Origin: Glycomyces paridis
GTDB taxonomy: Bacteria; Actinomycetota; Actinomycetes; Mycobacteriales; Micromonosporaceae
Direction of reading: 5' to 3'
Length of the DNA stretch: 64,000 bases
NCBI RefSeq assembly: GCF_004912155.1
Contig: NZ_STGX01000003.1
Coordinates: 1 to 64,000, forward strand
The notes below the pieces were generated by a model. That model ran no database searches and was not told the DNA's origin. It saw nothing but the letters and a program-made list of their open reading frames with translations. Shown piece after piece: positions 46,143 through 54,447 of the stretch. A program made the position numbers and the translations under genes. Within the stretch, counting starts at the first letter, position 1. Every line of letters begins with the position of its first letter.

Positions 46143-47323
46143 CCGTCCGCACCGAACGCGTCGTCGTGGAGAGCCAGGGCGCCTTCATCCGGCTGCGCCG
46201 CCCCGCCTACTGGCTCTTCGTCGCCTGCCTCGTCTACGGCCTGCTCGAACTCGGCCGCGTCCTCTCGCCCTCCTACGGCGACATCGCCACCGCCCTGTGG
46301 GCCTCCATCGCCATCAACGCCGTCCTCGCCGTCGTCTTCCTGACGATCCTCTCGCGCCTCGACCTGTTCGAACGCGAACCGCCGACCGTCCGCGCCGCCG
46401 CCGTCTGCTGGGGCGGCCTCGCCGCCGTCGCGTTCGCCATGATCGCCAACAACGCCGCGCTCGTCGTCCTCGCCGAACTCACCGACTCCCGGTGGGCGCG
46501 CAAATGGGGCCCGGCCATCGCCGGGCCGCTCAACGAGGAATGGCTCAAGGCCCTCGGCGTCGTCCTGCTGGTCCTCATCGTCCGCGAGCACTTCGACCGC
46601 TCCATCGACGGCCTCATCTACGGCGCGCTCGTCGGCCTCGGCTTCCAAGTGGTCGAGAACCTCACGTACGCGATCAACTTCGCCGTCCTCAACCCCAACT
46701 CGGACCTCTCGGGCGCCCTCAGCGTCACCTTCACCCGCGTCCTCGTCGCCGGCCCCTGGTCGCACCCGCTGTACACCGGTGCCGCCGGGCTCGGCATCGC
46801 CTTCTTCGTGACTCAGACGCGCCGGCGCCTCGGTACCCGCGTCGGCGTCGGCGTCGGCCTGTTCGCGCTGGCCCTGGGCATGCACGGCCTGTGGAACCTG
46901 CCGGTCCCCGGCGGGCTCACGCCCGCCCTGGCCATACCGCTCACCTACGGGAAGGGCCTGATCATCCTGGGCCTGTTCTTCGTGCTCTACCACTTCGCGG
47001 CCCGCGCCGAATGGCACTGGTTCGTCACCACGATGTCCGACGAGGACGAAGCGGTGATCACCACCGAGGACCTGACCGAGATGCGCTCGCTGCGCAGCCG
47101 CCGCAAGGCCCGCAAGCGCGCCGCGAAGCGCTGGGGCAAACCCGCCGCCCACCTGCTGCGCAAACTCCAGCGCGAACTGGTGAACCTCGCGACGCTCGTC
47201 GCCCGCGACCAGCGCCGCGGCGAACAGGCCCCCGACGGGCCCGACGTCGCCGCCGTCAAACGCAACATCACCGCGATCCGGACCGAACTCGCCGAGGCGA
47301 AGCGGACCGGCTCGCCGAAGTGA
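46139..47323 (+). CDS. PrsW-family intramembrane metalloprotease
   Basis: A 394-residue polytopic protein with about eight helices. PrsW motifs are visible: EExxK in GPLNEEWLKALG, GxxVVEN in GLGFQVVENLTY, and H residues in SHPLYTGAAG and GMHGLWN. The basic, helical C-terminal extension (about 300-394, RSLRSRRKARKRAAKRWGK) is cytosolic. B. subtilis PrsW cleaves the anti-sigma factor RsiW; here the substrate is unknown, but the coupled upstream exported protein and ECF-type systems are candidates. Start ATG overlaps the upstream stop. Confidence 0.88.
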   Translation: MTVRTERVVVESQGAFIRLRRPAYWLFVACLVYGLLELGRVLSPSYGDIATALWASIAINAVLAVVFLTILSRLDLFEREPPTVRAAAVCWGGLAAVAFAMIANNAALVVLAELTDSRWARKWGPAIAGPLNEEWLKALGVVLLVLIVREHFDRSIDGLIYGALVGLGFQVVENLTYAINFAVLNPNSDLSGALSVTFTRVLVAGPWSHPLYTGAAGLGIAFFVTQTRRRLGTRVGVGVGLFALALGMHGLWNLPVPGGLTPALAIPLTYGKGLIILGLFFVLYHFAARAEWHWFVTTMSDEDEAVITTEDLTEMRSLRSRRKARKRAAKRWGKPAAHLLRKLQRELVNLATLVARDQRRGEQAPDGPDVAAVKRNITAIRTELAEAKRTGSPK

Positions 47324-47329
47324 CCGCCC

Positions 47330-47992
47330 TCAGCCCCCGATCGGGGCCTTCCGCGGCTCGGGCGCGGCCGAGTTCCGCGCCGCCTGCTCCTGCTCGGGGG
47401 AGACGGTCACCGTCTCGCTCGGCGCCGGAGCGTCCGTCGTCGGAGGCTCCGAGGTCGGCTCCTGCGTCGGCCCGCCGGTGGGGCCGTCCGTGGTCGGCTC
47501 CTCCGTGGGCTCCTCGGTCGGCACCTGCGTCGGCGCCGACGAGCCGCCCTCCTCGCCGCCGGGCGTCGCCGTGTCCTCGCCGCCCACCTGCACCAGCCCC
47601 GGGTCGGCGGCGGGCGCGGTGCGCGAGTTCCTGGTGCGGCCCTGCGGCTCCGACTCGGTGGCCGAATCCGACGCGGTCGGCGCCGCGGGCTCGCCCGACG
47701 GCGACTGCGACGGCGCCTCGGACGTCTCGGCGTCCTGTCCGGCCGTGTCCGCGCCGAGCCCGAACCAGCCCTCGATGATGTCGGCGCCCTCGCCGCCCTC
47801 GCCGAGACCGATCATCTCCGGCACCGGTTCGCGCACCAGCGCGCCCGTCGCGATGACCCCGCCCGCGACCGTGGCCACCGCGATCACCCCGATCCGCCGG
47901 AACCGCCGCGACCGTTGCAGGTCGTAGCCGATCGAGCGGAACGCGCCCCTCGTCTCACGCCCGATGACGCCGAAGATTCCCACCTGACTCAC
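47330..47992 (-). CDS. Membrane-anchored Pro/Thr/Glu-rich protein
   Basis: A 220-residue protein: about 35 cytosolic residues (GVIGRETRGAFRSIGYDLQRSRRFRR), one transmembrane helix (IGVIAVATVAGGVIATGAL), and a long low-complexity extracellular tail rich in Pro, Thr, Ser and Glu with PTEEPTEEPTTDGPTGGPTQEP repeats. No family recognised; it looks like a wall-spanning anchor or stalk. Start at GTG 47992 is favoured by AGGA 9 bases upstream; GTG 48037 is also in frame. Its stop is 6 bases from the convergent PrsW gene stop. Confidence 0.65.
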   Translation of the reverse strand: MSQVGIFGVIGRETRGAFRSIGYDLQRSRRFRRIGVIAVATVAGGVIATGALVREPVPEMIGLGEGGEGADIIEGWFGLGADTAGQDAETSEAPSQSPSGEPAAPTASDSATESEPQGRTRNSRTAPAADPGLVQVGGEDTATPGGEEGGSSAPTQVPTEEPTEEPTTDGPTGGPTQEPTSEPPTTDAPAPSETVTVSPEQEQAARNSAAPEPRKAPIGG

Positions 47993-48138
47993 ACCGTCCA
48001 ATCCTGATGCTCCACCAGGTTCAACGAGCGAGGGCACGGGTGGTGACCGTCAGGTCACCCGTGCGTGGCGCATCGATCGGGGCGCAACGCTCCGAACAGC
48101 AGTATCGTCCCCGGCACCGGCGTCCGAGCGTCGGCGCC

Positions 48139-49191
48139 TCAGAAGTCGCGCTTGACGGCCTTCACCAGCAGGCCCGCGAAGACCTCCAGCGCCGCCGGGT
48201 CCACATCCGGGCGCGAGGCCTCCAGTGCCGCCTCCGCCTCGGCCGCGAGCGTCTCGATGCGCCGCTCCGTGTCCGCCAGCGCGCCCGTGTCCAACAGGAC
48301 CGCCCGCAGCCGCTCGACGCCGGCCGCGTCCAGCCCGGGGTCGCCCAGGTTCGCGTCCAGGGCCGCACGCTGCGCCCCGTCGGCGCCCGCCCAGGCGCGC
48401 GCGATGAGGAACGTGTGCTTGCCCTCGCGCAGGTCGTCACCGGCCGGCTTGCCCGTCTGCGCCGGGTCACCGAACACCCCCAGCACGTCGTCGCGCAGCT
48501 GGAACGCCTCGCCCAGCGGCAGGCCGATCGCCGAGTAGTGCGACCGCACCCGCTCGCCGGCGCCCGCCAGCGACGCGCCCACCAGCAGCGGCCGCTCGAT
48601 CGTGTACTTCGCCGACTTGTAGCGCGCCACCTTCGCGGCCGTCGCCTCCGAGACGTCCCGGCGCACCTCCGAGAGCACGTCCAGGTACTGCCCGGCGCTC
48701 ACCTCGGTGCGCATGAGGTCGAAGTCGCGACGCGCCGCCGCCACCGCCTCCACCGGCATCCCCGCCGAGCACAGCAGCTCGTCCGACCATGCCAGGCACA
48801 GGTCGCCCAGCAGGATCGCCGCCGCCGCACCGAACCCGTCCGCGCGCCCCGACCAGCCCTGCGCCGTGTGCAGCGAGGCGAAGCGCCGGTGGATCGAGGG
48901 CGCGCCGCGCCGCGTGTCCGAGCCGTCGATGAGGTCGTCGTGCATGAGCGCCGAGGCCTGGAGCAGCTCCAGCGACGAGACGCACGCGACCAGCTCCGCG
49001 GAGTCCGCCAGGCCCGCGCCCCGCGCGCCCCAGTACGCGAACGCCGGACGCAGCCGCTTGCCACCGCCCAGCACGAAGTCGCGGACCGCGTCGGCGTAGT
49101 CGCCCAGGCGGTCGTCGATGCCGCAGACGACCGCGGCCTGCCGGTCGAGGAAGGCGGTCAGGGCGGCGTCGATGCGCTCGTTGAGCTCCAC
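48139..49191 (-). CDS. idsA: Geranylgeranyl diphosphate synthase-like polyprenyl synthetase
   Basis: A 350-residue trans-isoprenyl diphosphate synthase. Both aspartate-rich motifs are present: DDLID in SALMHDDLIDGSDTRR and DDVLG in EAFQLRDDVLGVFGD, plus GGGKRLRPAF near residue 42 and SAKYTIERPL. It elongates allylic diphosphates with isopentenyl diphosphate. Divergence from metF, as in mycobacteria (idsA2) and Streptomyces, supports the orthology. Chain length cannot be read with certainty from the residues before the first motif. Confidence 0.9.
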   Translation of the reverse strand: MELNERIDAALTAFLDRQAAVVCGIDDRLGDYADAVRDFVLGGGKRLRPAFAYWGARGAGLADSAELVACVSSLELLQASALMHDDLIDGSDTRRGAPSIHRRFASLHTAQGWSGRADGFGAAAAILLGDLCLAWSDELLCSAGMPVEAVAAARRDFDLMRTEVSAGQYLDVLSEVRRDVSEATAAKVARYKSAKYTIERPLLVGASLAGAGERVRSHYSAIGLPLGEAFQLRDDVLGVFGDPAQTGKPAGDDLREGKHTFLIARAWAGADGAQRAALDANLGDPGLDAAGVERLRAVLLDTGALADTERRIETLAAEAEAALEASRPDVDPAALEVFAGLLVKAVKRDF

Positions 49192-49273
49192 GGTTCGAAC
49201 CCTAGGCGATCGCGGGCGATCCCAAGTATTGGGTGGTGTCCAGTGCAGGTCAGGACACGTGTGTCAGAACCGT

Positions 49274-49279
49274 TACCGT
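49274..49279 (+). promoter_or_regulatory. Leaderless -10 of metF
   Basis: TACCGT ends 7 bases before the metF ATG, as for leaderless mRNAs and identical to the recA -10. No clear -35 is seen; a perfect ACACGTGT palindrome (49255-49262) occupies that region and may be a regulator site. Confidence 0.45.
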
Positions 49280-49286
49280 TGTCTGC

Positions 49287-50192
49287 ATGACTCTCGGAGT
49301 GCCCAGCGTGATGCCTACGAAGGCCGCCAAGGTCGGCGACCTCCTCCGCGAGGGCACGCCCAAGTTCTCCTTCGAGCTGTTCCCGCCGCGCGACGAGAAG
49401 GCCGAAGGCGTCCTGTGGCGCACCATCCGCAACCTCGAACAGCTCGGCCCCGACTTCGTCTCCGTCACCTACGGCGCGGGCGGGCGCACCCGCGAGAAGA
49501 CCGTCGAGACCACCGACCTCATCAACTCCGAGACGACCCTGCTCACCATGGCCCACTGCACCGCCGTGGACCACTCGGTCGCCGAGCTGCGCAACCTCAT
49601 CGGCCACTTCGCGAACGTCGGCGTGCGCAACATCCTCGCCGTGCGCGGCGACCCGCCCGGGGACCCGCAGGCCGACTGGGTCAAGCACCCCCAGGGCATC
49701 CTCCACGCCAGCGAACTCGTCGAACTCATCAAGGAGTCCGGCGACTTCAGCGTCGGCGTCGCGGCCTTCCCCGAAGGCCACCCGCGCGACCTCGACTGGG
49801 ACACCGGCGTCCGCCACTTCGTAGAGAAGTGCCGCTCGGGCGCCGACTTCGCCATCACGCAGATCTTCTTCGACGTCGAGGACTACCTGCGCCTGCGCGA
49901 CGCCGTCGCCGCCACCGGCTGCGACATCCCGATCCTGCCGGGCATCATGCCCGTCACCAACATCAAGCAGATCGAGCGGTTCGCCGTGCTCACCGGCATG
50001 GTCTTCCCCGAAGCGCTGGCCGAACGCCTGCGCGCCGCCGGGGACGACCGCGACGCGATCCGCGACATCGGCGTCGAGGTTGCCACCGACATGGGCACGC
50101 GCCTCCTCGCCGAAGGAGCCCCCGGGCTGCACTTCACCACGCTGAACCACTCGCGTTCGACCCGGCGGGTCTGGCAGAACCTGCGCCCCTGA
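49287..50192 (+). CDS. metF: 5,10-methylenetetrahydrofolate reductase
   Basis: A 301-residue TIM-barrel flavoenzyme that makes 5-methyltetrahydrofolate for methionine synthesis. Visible marks: FSFELFPPRDEKAE with the catalytic Glu, DFVSVTYGAGGRTREKT, LAVRGDPPGDP, VGVAAFPEGHP, FAITQIFFDVEDYLRL and PILPGIMPVTNIKQI. ATG at 49287 fits a leaderless transcript; an internal ATG at 49311 lacks a ribosome site. Divergent from idsA. Confidence 0.95.
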   Translation: MTLGVPSVMPTKAAKVGDLLREGTPKFSFELFPPRDEKAEGVLWRTIRNLEQLGPDFVSVTYGAGGRTREKTVETTDLINSETTLLTMAHCTAVDHSVAELRNLIGHFANVGVRNILAVRGDPPGDPQADWVKHPQGILHASELVELIKESGDFSVGVAAFPEGHPRDLDWDTGVRHFVEKCRSGADFAITQIFFDVEDYLRLRDAVAATGCDIPILPGIMPVTNIKQIERFAVLTGMVFPEALAERLRAAGDDRDAIRDIGVEVATDMGTRLLAEGAPGLHFTTLNHSRSTRRVWQNLRP

Positions 50193-50220
50193 GCGCGCTG
50201 TCGGCTACCCGATCGAGGGA

Positions 50221-50248
50221 TTGCGGTCACGTCCCGGACACGTAGAGT
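50221..50248 (+). promoter_or_regulatory. Promoter of the degenerate CDP-alcohol transferase-like gene
   Basis: TTGCGG (50221-50226), 16-base spacer, TAGAGT (50243-50248), ending 8 bases before ATG 50257; probably leaderless. Confidence 0.45.
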
Positions 50249-50256
50249 CCTCTTCT

Positions 50257-50916
50257 ATGTCCGATGCTGCCAATGCTCGTTTGATGCCATCTGCTACAAC
50301 AAGACCCATGAGCTCCCGTGTGCCCGCCGACTCCCTCGTCGGCCGGGTCATCCTCTCCACCCGCTTCCAGCCCGGCACCGTCGTCGGCGTCGGACTCGCC
50401 GCCGGACTCCTGACGCCCGTCTGCGTCCTCGTCGGCGGGCCCGTCATCCTCGTCGCGCTGCCGCTCATCGCGATCACGGCGCTGGCCGACTCCTCCTACG
50501 CGCTCCTGGCGACCCGCTCCACGAGCCTGTCTCGGCGCGTCCTGGTCCTGGAGCCGCTGGCAGCCCGCCTCTCGGAGTCGGCCTGGCTCCTCGCCCTGTG
50601 GCTGCTTGGCGCGCCCGGCTGGGCGGTGGCCGTGACCGGCGCGTTGTGCTGGATGTACGTCCTCACCCGCTCGCGCGCCCGCCAGGTCGGCCTGCGCGAC
50701 CTGGGCATGACGACGCTGGGGGAGCGCTCGGTGCGTGAAGTCGTGGTCGCCCTCGGCTTCGGCGCGGCCGGGGTCATCGCGGTGGCCGGCGGCGGCCAGT
50801 ACCACGAGTGGATCGGCGGCGCCGTGACCATCACCGTCACCGGCTGGATGCTCTTGGCGGCGCTGGGCCTGCTCCAGCTCGTGATCGTCGTTTCCACGGC
50901 GCTTCGCAACGACTGA
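50257..50916 (+). CDS. CDP-alcohol phosphatidyltransferase-like membrane protein, catalytic motif lost
   Basis: A 219-residue membrane protein with about six helices. It aligns with CDP-alcohol phosphatidyltransferases across the second and third helices and the conserved GERxxRE(V)VVALG end, but the motif Dx2DGx2ARx8Gx3Dx3D reads, with spacing perfectly kept, D78, Y81, A82, A85, T86, V95, E99 and A103. Only the first Asp and the Ala remain, so catalysis as known is excluded. The flanking R104 and SE (106-107) are retained. It lies between metF and a TPR gene. Start ATG 50257 is assumed; ATG 50308 is an alternative. Confidence 0.75.
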   Translation: MSDAANARLMPSATTRPMSSRVPADSLVGRVILSTRFQPGTVVGVGLAAGLLTPVCVLVGGPVILVALPLIAITALADSSYALLATRSTSLSRRVLVLEPLAARLSESAWLLALWLLGAPGWAVAVTGALCWMYVLTRSRARQVGLRDLGMTTLGERSVREVVVALGFGAAGVIAVAGGGQYHEWIGGAVTITVTGWMLLAALGLLQLVIVVSTALRND

Positions 50917-50959
50917 ACCGGCCGGGAATGATCCCCGGCAGGTCCGTGTTGAACGGGCA

Positions 50960-51340
50960 ATGCGCCACGACGACATCACCGACGACCAGCTCGCCGCCTT
51001 CATCGACGCCGCCTCCCGGGAACGCCAGGTGCCCGAGGAGACCCAGCGGCTGCGCGACGCCGAGGAGATGCTCGCGCTCAAGGACCCGCACGCGGCCCTG
51101 AAGTTCCTGGAGCCGCTCCTGCGCGACCACCCGGACCACCCGGACGTCGTGCTGCTGGCGGCCCGCGCCTACTTCAAGTCGGCGCAGCTGAACAAGGCCC
51201 TGGCCCTGTCGGAGCGGATGGTCGAGACCAATCCGGCCGACTTCTACGCCCGCCGCCTCCTCGGCCGCACGCTCCAGCGGCTCGGCCGCGCCGACGAGGC
51301 CCGAGGACACCTGCGACTGATCGACGAGATCGCCGAGTAG
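50960..51340 (+). CDS. Tetratricopeptide-repeat protein
   Basis: A 126-residue helical protein with about two to three TPR units (DAEEMLALKDPHAALKFLEPLLRDHPDHPDVVLLAARAYFKSAQLNKALALSERMVETNPADFYARRLLGRTLQRLGRADEARGHL). Similar small TPR proteins are encoded in many actinobacteria; the role is presumably protein-protein interaction. ATG at 50960. Followed by an excellent terminator at 51396-51431. Confidence 0.8.
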   Translation: MRHDDITDDQLAAFIDAASRERQVPEETQRLRDAEEMLALKDPHAALKFLEPLLRDHPDHPDVVLLAARAYFKSAQLNKALALSERMVETNPADFYARRLLGRTLQRLGRADEARGHLRLIDEIAE

Positions 51341-51395
51341 CGGACGCACTCGGGAGGCGGCGCGCCCACCCGAGTGGACCGCCGACCGCGATTGA

Positions 51396-51431
51396 AGCCG
51401 CCCCGCACCGATGGTGCGGGGCGGCTTTTTT
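51396..51431 (+). terminator. Intrinsic terminator of the TPR gene
   Basis: Perfect 14-bp stem (51396-51409 with 51413-51426), GAT loop and a run of T's. The clearest textbook terminator in the window. Between it and 51605 the sequence is relatively AT-rich with one small dyad (CTGTCG...CGACAG) and no gene. Confidence 0.92.
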
Positions 51432-51605
51432 CGAACAGCGGATGTATTTCCGATGGCGGTACGACGCCGGGAAACGAATAGTGCTCGATTCTTTCCGTTG
51501 CGGGACAACGACTCTCCTGTCGGATGCACGACAGTGGGTAGTCAATCGCTGCTTTTCGGCGATGTTGGGGGTTGGAAATGTCGGACCCCTGTGGTTCGAT
51601 ATTTC

Positions 51606-51621
51606 TCGAACGCAAGTTCGA
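51606..51621. promoter_or_regulatory. Perfect SOS box (LexA operator)
   Basis: TCGAACgcaaGTTCGA matches the actinobacterial LexA consensus TCGAAC-N4-GTTCGA at all twelve fixed positions. It is centred 27 bases upstream of the HEPN gene start, overlapping the likely transcription start. Confidence 0.88.
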
Positions 51622-51640
51622 ACAGGTTTAGGAGGCCCTG

Positions 51641-52174
51641 ATGGCAGCTTCTCGACTGAACCCGTCACGACCGGGCGCCACCCGATCGACCTCGCCCGTG
51701 ACGACCCGCGGCGCGAGCTCGCCCCGACTCGTGCAGGCGGGCACCGTATCAAACTCCCGTCTGCGCATCCCCGCCGACCAGCTCCCCAACCGCTCTCCGC
51801 TGCAACTGCTCGCCACCGCCCGCGCCGACCTCGACGACGCCGCCGAGCGCACCAGGCCGGGCGAACGCTACGCCGAGGCCCACATGGCGGCCCTGCGCGT
51901 GGCCGTGGCGGTGCTCGCCGTCAGAGCCGGAGACGCCACCGGCAGGCGCCGTCCCGGCCGCCCGTCGAGCACCTGGGAGCTGCTCCGCGGCGTCGCCCCC
52001 GAACTGGAGGAATGGGCCTCGCACTTCGCCCGCACCGCCAGAAAACGGGTCCTCGCCCAAGCGGGCATCCCCGACATCGTCACGCCCGAGGAGGCCGACG
52101 CGATCGTCACCGACGCCCGCCGATTCCTCGACGTGGTGATCAGACTGCTCGGCTTCAGCGCGCTTGCGCGCTGA
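51641..52174 (+). CDS. SAV_6107-type HEPN-domain protein under SOS control
   Basis: A 177-residue protein. Residues 1-50 are disordered and Arg/Ser/Thr/Pro-rich; 50-170 form a four-helix HEPN bundle (LQLLATARADLDDAAERTRPGERYAEAHMAALRVAVAVLAVRAGD ... TWELLRGVAPELEEWASHFARTARKRVLAQAG). The helix has R76-YAEA-H81, an R-x4-H pattern like the RNase motif of catalytic HEPN proteins, though position 2 is Tyr rather than Asn/Asp/His. AGGAGG precedes the ATG by 5 bases. A perfect SOS box just upstream predicts LexA control. Its last codons are part of a 32-bp repeat array. Homologues are known in actinobacteria; their activity is not. Confidence 0.85.
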   Translation: MAASRLNPSRPGATRSTSPVTTRGASSPRLVQAGTVSNSRLRIPADQLPNRSPLQLLATARADLDDAAERTRPGERYAEAHMAALRVAVAVLAVRAGDATGRRRPGRPSSTWELLRGVAPELEEWASHFARTARKRVLAQAGIPDIVTPEEADAIVTDARRFLDVVIRLLGFSALAR

Positions 52175-52314
52175 ACAAAGGGCAGAGCAGCGCGCTCGCG
52201 CGCTGAAGTGGAGGCGCAGTAGCGCGCTTGCCCGCCGAACAAAAGGGCAGAGCAGTGCGCCCACGCACCGCACATGAAGCGGAGCAGCGCACTCGCGCGA
52301 TGAGGCCGAGTCGC
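52157..52314 (+). repeat. Five 32-33-bp palindromic tandem repeats
   Basis: Units at 52157-52188, 52189-52220, 52221-52253, 52254-52285 and 52286-52314. The core AGCGCGCTTGCGCGCT is itself palindromic (7-bp stem) and is followed by GAACAAAGGGCAGAGC-like spacer sequence. Unit 1 overlaps the HEPN gene end. Beyond the repeats to 52484 no gene or RNA is seen. Confidence 0.85.
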
Positions 52315-52484
52315 ACCCGCTCCTCCCGCCGCCCGCATTCCGGGTGATGCCGGACGTGCCCGCAGGCACGCCTGCGTTCCAAGATCGATAACGGTTATAC
52401 GATTGCTGCTGGCCGAGGCGTTCGCGAGAATGGTCCGAAGCCCGCATCGACCGCAAGCCGTATCCTTCGAGGAGTTTTGAGCCC

Positions 52485-54272
52485 GTGTATCGGACACACC
52501 TCGCCGGCACGTTGAGTGCCGCTGACGTCGACCAGCAAGTCACCCTCGCCGGATGGGTGGCGCGTCGCCGCGATCACGGCGGGGTGGAGTTCGTCGACCT
52601 GCGCGACGCCTCTGGCGTCGTCCAGGTCGTCTTCCGCGACTCGGAGGCCGCCAAGGTCGCCCACGAGCTGCGCAACGAGTTCTGCGTCACGGTCACCGGC
52701 ACCGTCCTGCGCCGCCCCGAGGGCAACGAGAACCCCGAACTGCCGACCGGCGAGATCGAGATCAACGCGACCTCCCTCGACGTGCTCTCCGAGTCCGCGC
52801 CGCTGCCGTTCCAGATCGACGACCACGTGGACGTCTCCGAGGACATCCGGCTGCGCCACCGCTACCTCGACCTGCGCCGCACCGGCCCCAACCACGCGAT
52901 CCGGCTGCGCTCCAAGGCCAACCACATCGCGCGCAACCTCCTCGTCGAGGACGGCTACCTCGAGATCGAGACGCCGACCCTGACCCGCTCGACCCCCGAG
53001 GGCGCCCGCGACTTCCTCGTGCCCGTGCGCCTCCAGCCCGGCACCTGGTACGCACTCCCGCAGTCCCCGCAGCTGTTCAAGCAGCTGCTCATGGTCGGCG
53101 GCTTCGAGAAGTACTTCCAGATCGCCCGGTGCTACCGCGACGAGGACTTCCGCGCCGACCGCCAGCCCGAGTTCACCCAGCTCGACATCGAGGCGTCCTT
53201 CATCGACCAGGACGACGTCATCGACCTGGGCGAGCGCATCGTCGCCGCCCTCTGGTCCGAGCTCGCCGGCCACGAGGTCCAGCTGCCGATCCCGCGCCTG
53301 AAGTGGCACGACGCCATGAACCGCTACGGCTCCGACAAGCCCGACCTGCGCTTCGGCCAGGAACTGGTCGAACTCACCGACTACCTGCGCGGCACCGAGT
53401 TCCGCGTCTTCGCCGGCGCGATCGACGCGGGCGGCTACGTCGGCGCGGTCGTCATGCCCGGCGGCGCCGCCCAGACCCGCAAGGAGCTCGACGGCTGGCA
53501 GGACTGGGCCAAGGCGCGCGGCGCCAAGGGCCTCGCCTACATCACCTTCAACGCCGAGACCGGCGAGCCGAAGGGCCCCGTCGCCAAGAACCTCTCCGAG
53601 GAACACCTGGCCGGGCTCGCCGACGCCGTCGGCGCCAAGGCCGGCGACGCGGTCTTCTTCGCCGCCTCGACCGACCGCCGCGAGGCCCAGGAGCTGCTCG
53701 GCGCCGCCCGCCTCGAAGTCGGCAAGCGCACCGGCCTCATCGACCCCGACGCCTGGGCGTTCTGCTGGGTGATCGACGCCCCGATGTTCGAGCCGACCGA
53801 CGACGGCGGCTGGACCGCGATCCACCACCCGTTCACCTCGCCGAACCCCGAGTGGATCGACAAGTTCGAGACCGACCCGGGCAACGCGCTCACCTACGCC
53901 TACGACATCGTCCTCAACGGCAACGAGCTGGGCGGCGGCTCGATCCGTATCCACGACGCCAAGGTCCAGAGCCGCGTCTTCGACGTGCTCGGCCTGACCC
54001 ACGAGGACGCCCGGGAGAAGTTCGGCTTCCTCCTCGACGGCCTCAAGTACGGCGCCCCGCCGCACGGCGGCATCGCCCTCGGCTGGGACCGCGTCTGCAT
54101 GCTGCTGGCCAAGTCCGACTCGATCCGCGACGTCATCGCGTTCCCGAAGGCCGGCGGCGGCGTCGACCCGCTGACCTCGGCCCCGACGCCGATCACGCCC
54201 GAGCAGCGCGCCGAGGCGGGCATCGACTTCACACCCGAACCGGAAGCGGGTACCGACGACGTTGATCAATAG
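52485..54272 (+). CDS. aspS: Aspartyl-tRNA synthetase
   Basis: A 595-residue bacterial-type AspRS: N-terminal anticodon-binding OB fold (1-110), class II motif 2 around [25 protein letters not shown], motif 3 in [13 protein letters not shown], and the bacterial insertion (about 285-420). The His in ARRRDHGG is the residue linked to non-discriminating AspRS enzymes in other bacteria, so this enzyme may also charge tRNA-Asn for amidation. GTG start with GAGGAG 7-9 bases upstream. Followed by a terminator at 54293-54317. Confidence 0.96.
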   Translation: MYRTHLAGTLSAADVDQQVTLAGWVARRRDHGGVEFVDLRDASGVVQVVFRDSEAAKVAHELRNEFCVTVTGTVLRRPEGNENPELPTGEIEINATSLDVLSESAPLPFQIDDHVDVSEDIRLRHRYLDLRRTGPNHAIRLRSKANHIARNLLVEDGYLEIETPTLTRSTPEGARDFLVPVRLQPGTWYALPQSPQLFKQLLMVGGFEKYFQIARCYRDEDFRADRQPEFTQLDIEASFIDQDDVIDLGERIVAALWSELAGHEVQLPIPRLKWHDAMNRYGSDKPDLRFGQELVELTDYLRGTEFRVFAGAIDAGGYVGAVVMPGGAAQTRKELDGWQDWAKARGAKGLAYITFNAETGEPKGPVAKNLSEEHLAGLADAVGAKAGDAVFFAASTDRREAQELLGAARLEVGKRTGLIDPDAWAFCWVIDAPMFEPTDDGGWTAIHHPFTSPNPEWIDKFETDPGNALTYAYDIVLNGNELGGGSIRIHDAKVQSRVFDVLGLTHEDAREKFGFLLDGLKYGAPPHGGIALGWDRVCMLLAKSDSIRDVIAFPKAGGGVDPLTSAPTPITPEQRAEAGIDFTPEPEAGTDDVDQ

Positions 54273-54292
54273 CCCTACGATGACGTAGTGGG

Positions 54293-54317
54293 CGGCCCGA
54301 GCCTGCGGCTCGGGCCG
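54293..54317 (+). terminator. Terminator of aspS
   Basis: Perfect 11-bp stem (54293-54303 with 54307-54317), TGC loop, 20 bases after the stop. Confidence 0.8.
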
Positions 54318-54447
54318 TCTGCCGTTCCATCTGCCCGGTTGCCCCTCAACGCAATCCGGACTGGCAGGAGTCCGTGGGCGATGGGCGCGGCCTTTGAGCG
54401 GCTGATATACCTTGCATTCGGCAGGAATCAAGAGGAGCGGGTTCGAC

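Noticed and set aside
49200-49286. SAM or B12 riboswitch upstream of metF
   Set aside because: The gap is under 100 bases, the -10 abuts the ATG, and no riboswitch signature is present.
52157-52314. CRISPR array
   Set aside because: Units are contiguous 32-33-bp tandem repeats with no unique spacers, and no cas gene is present.
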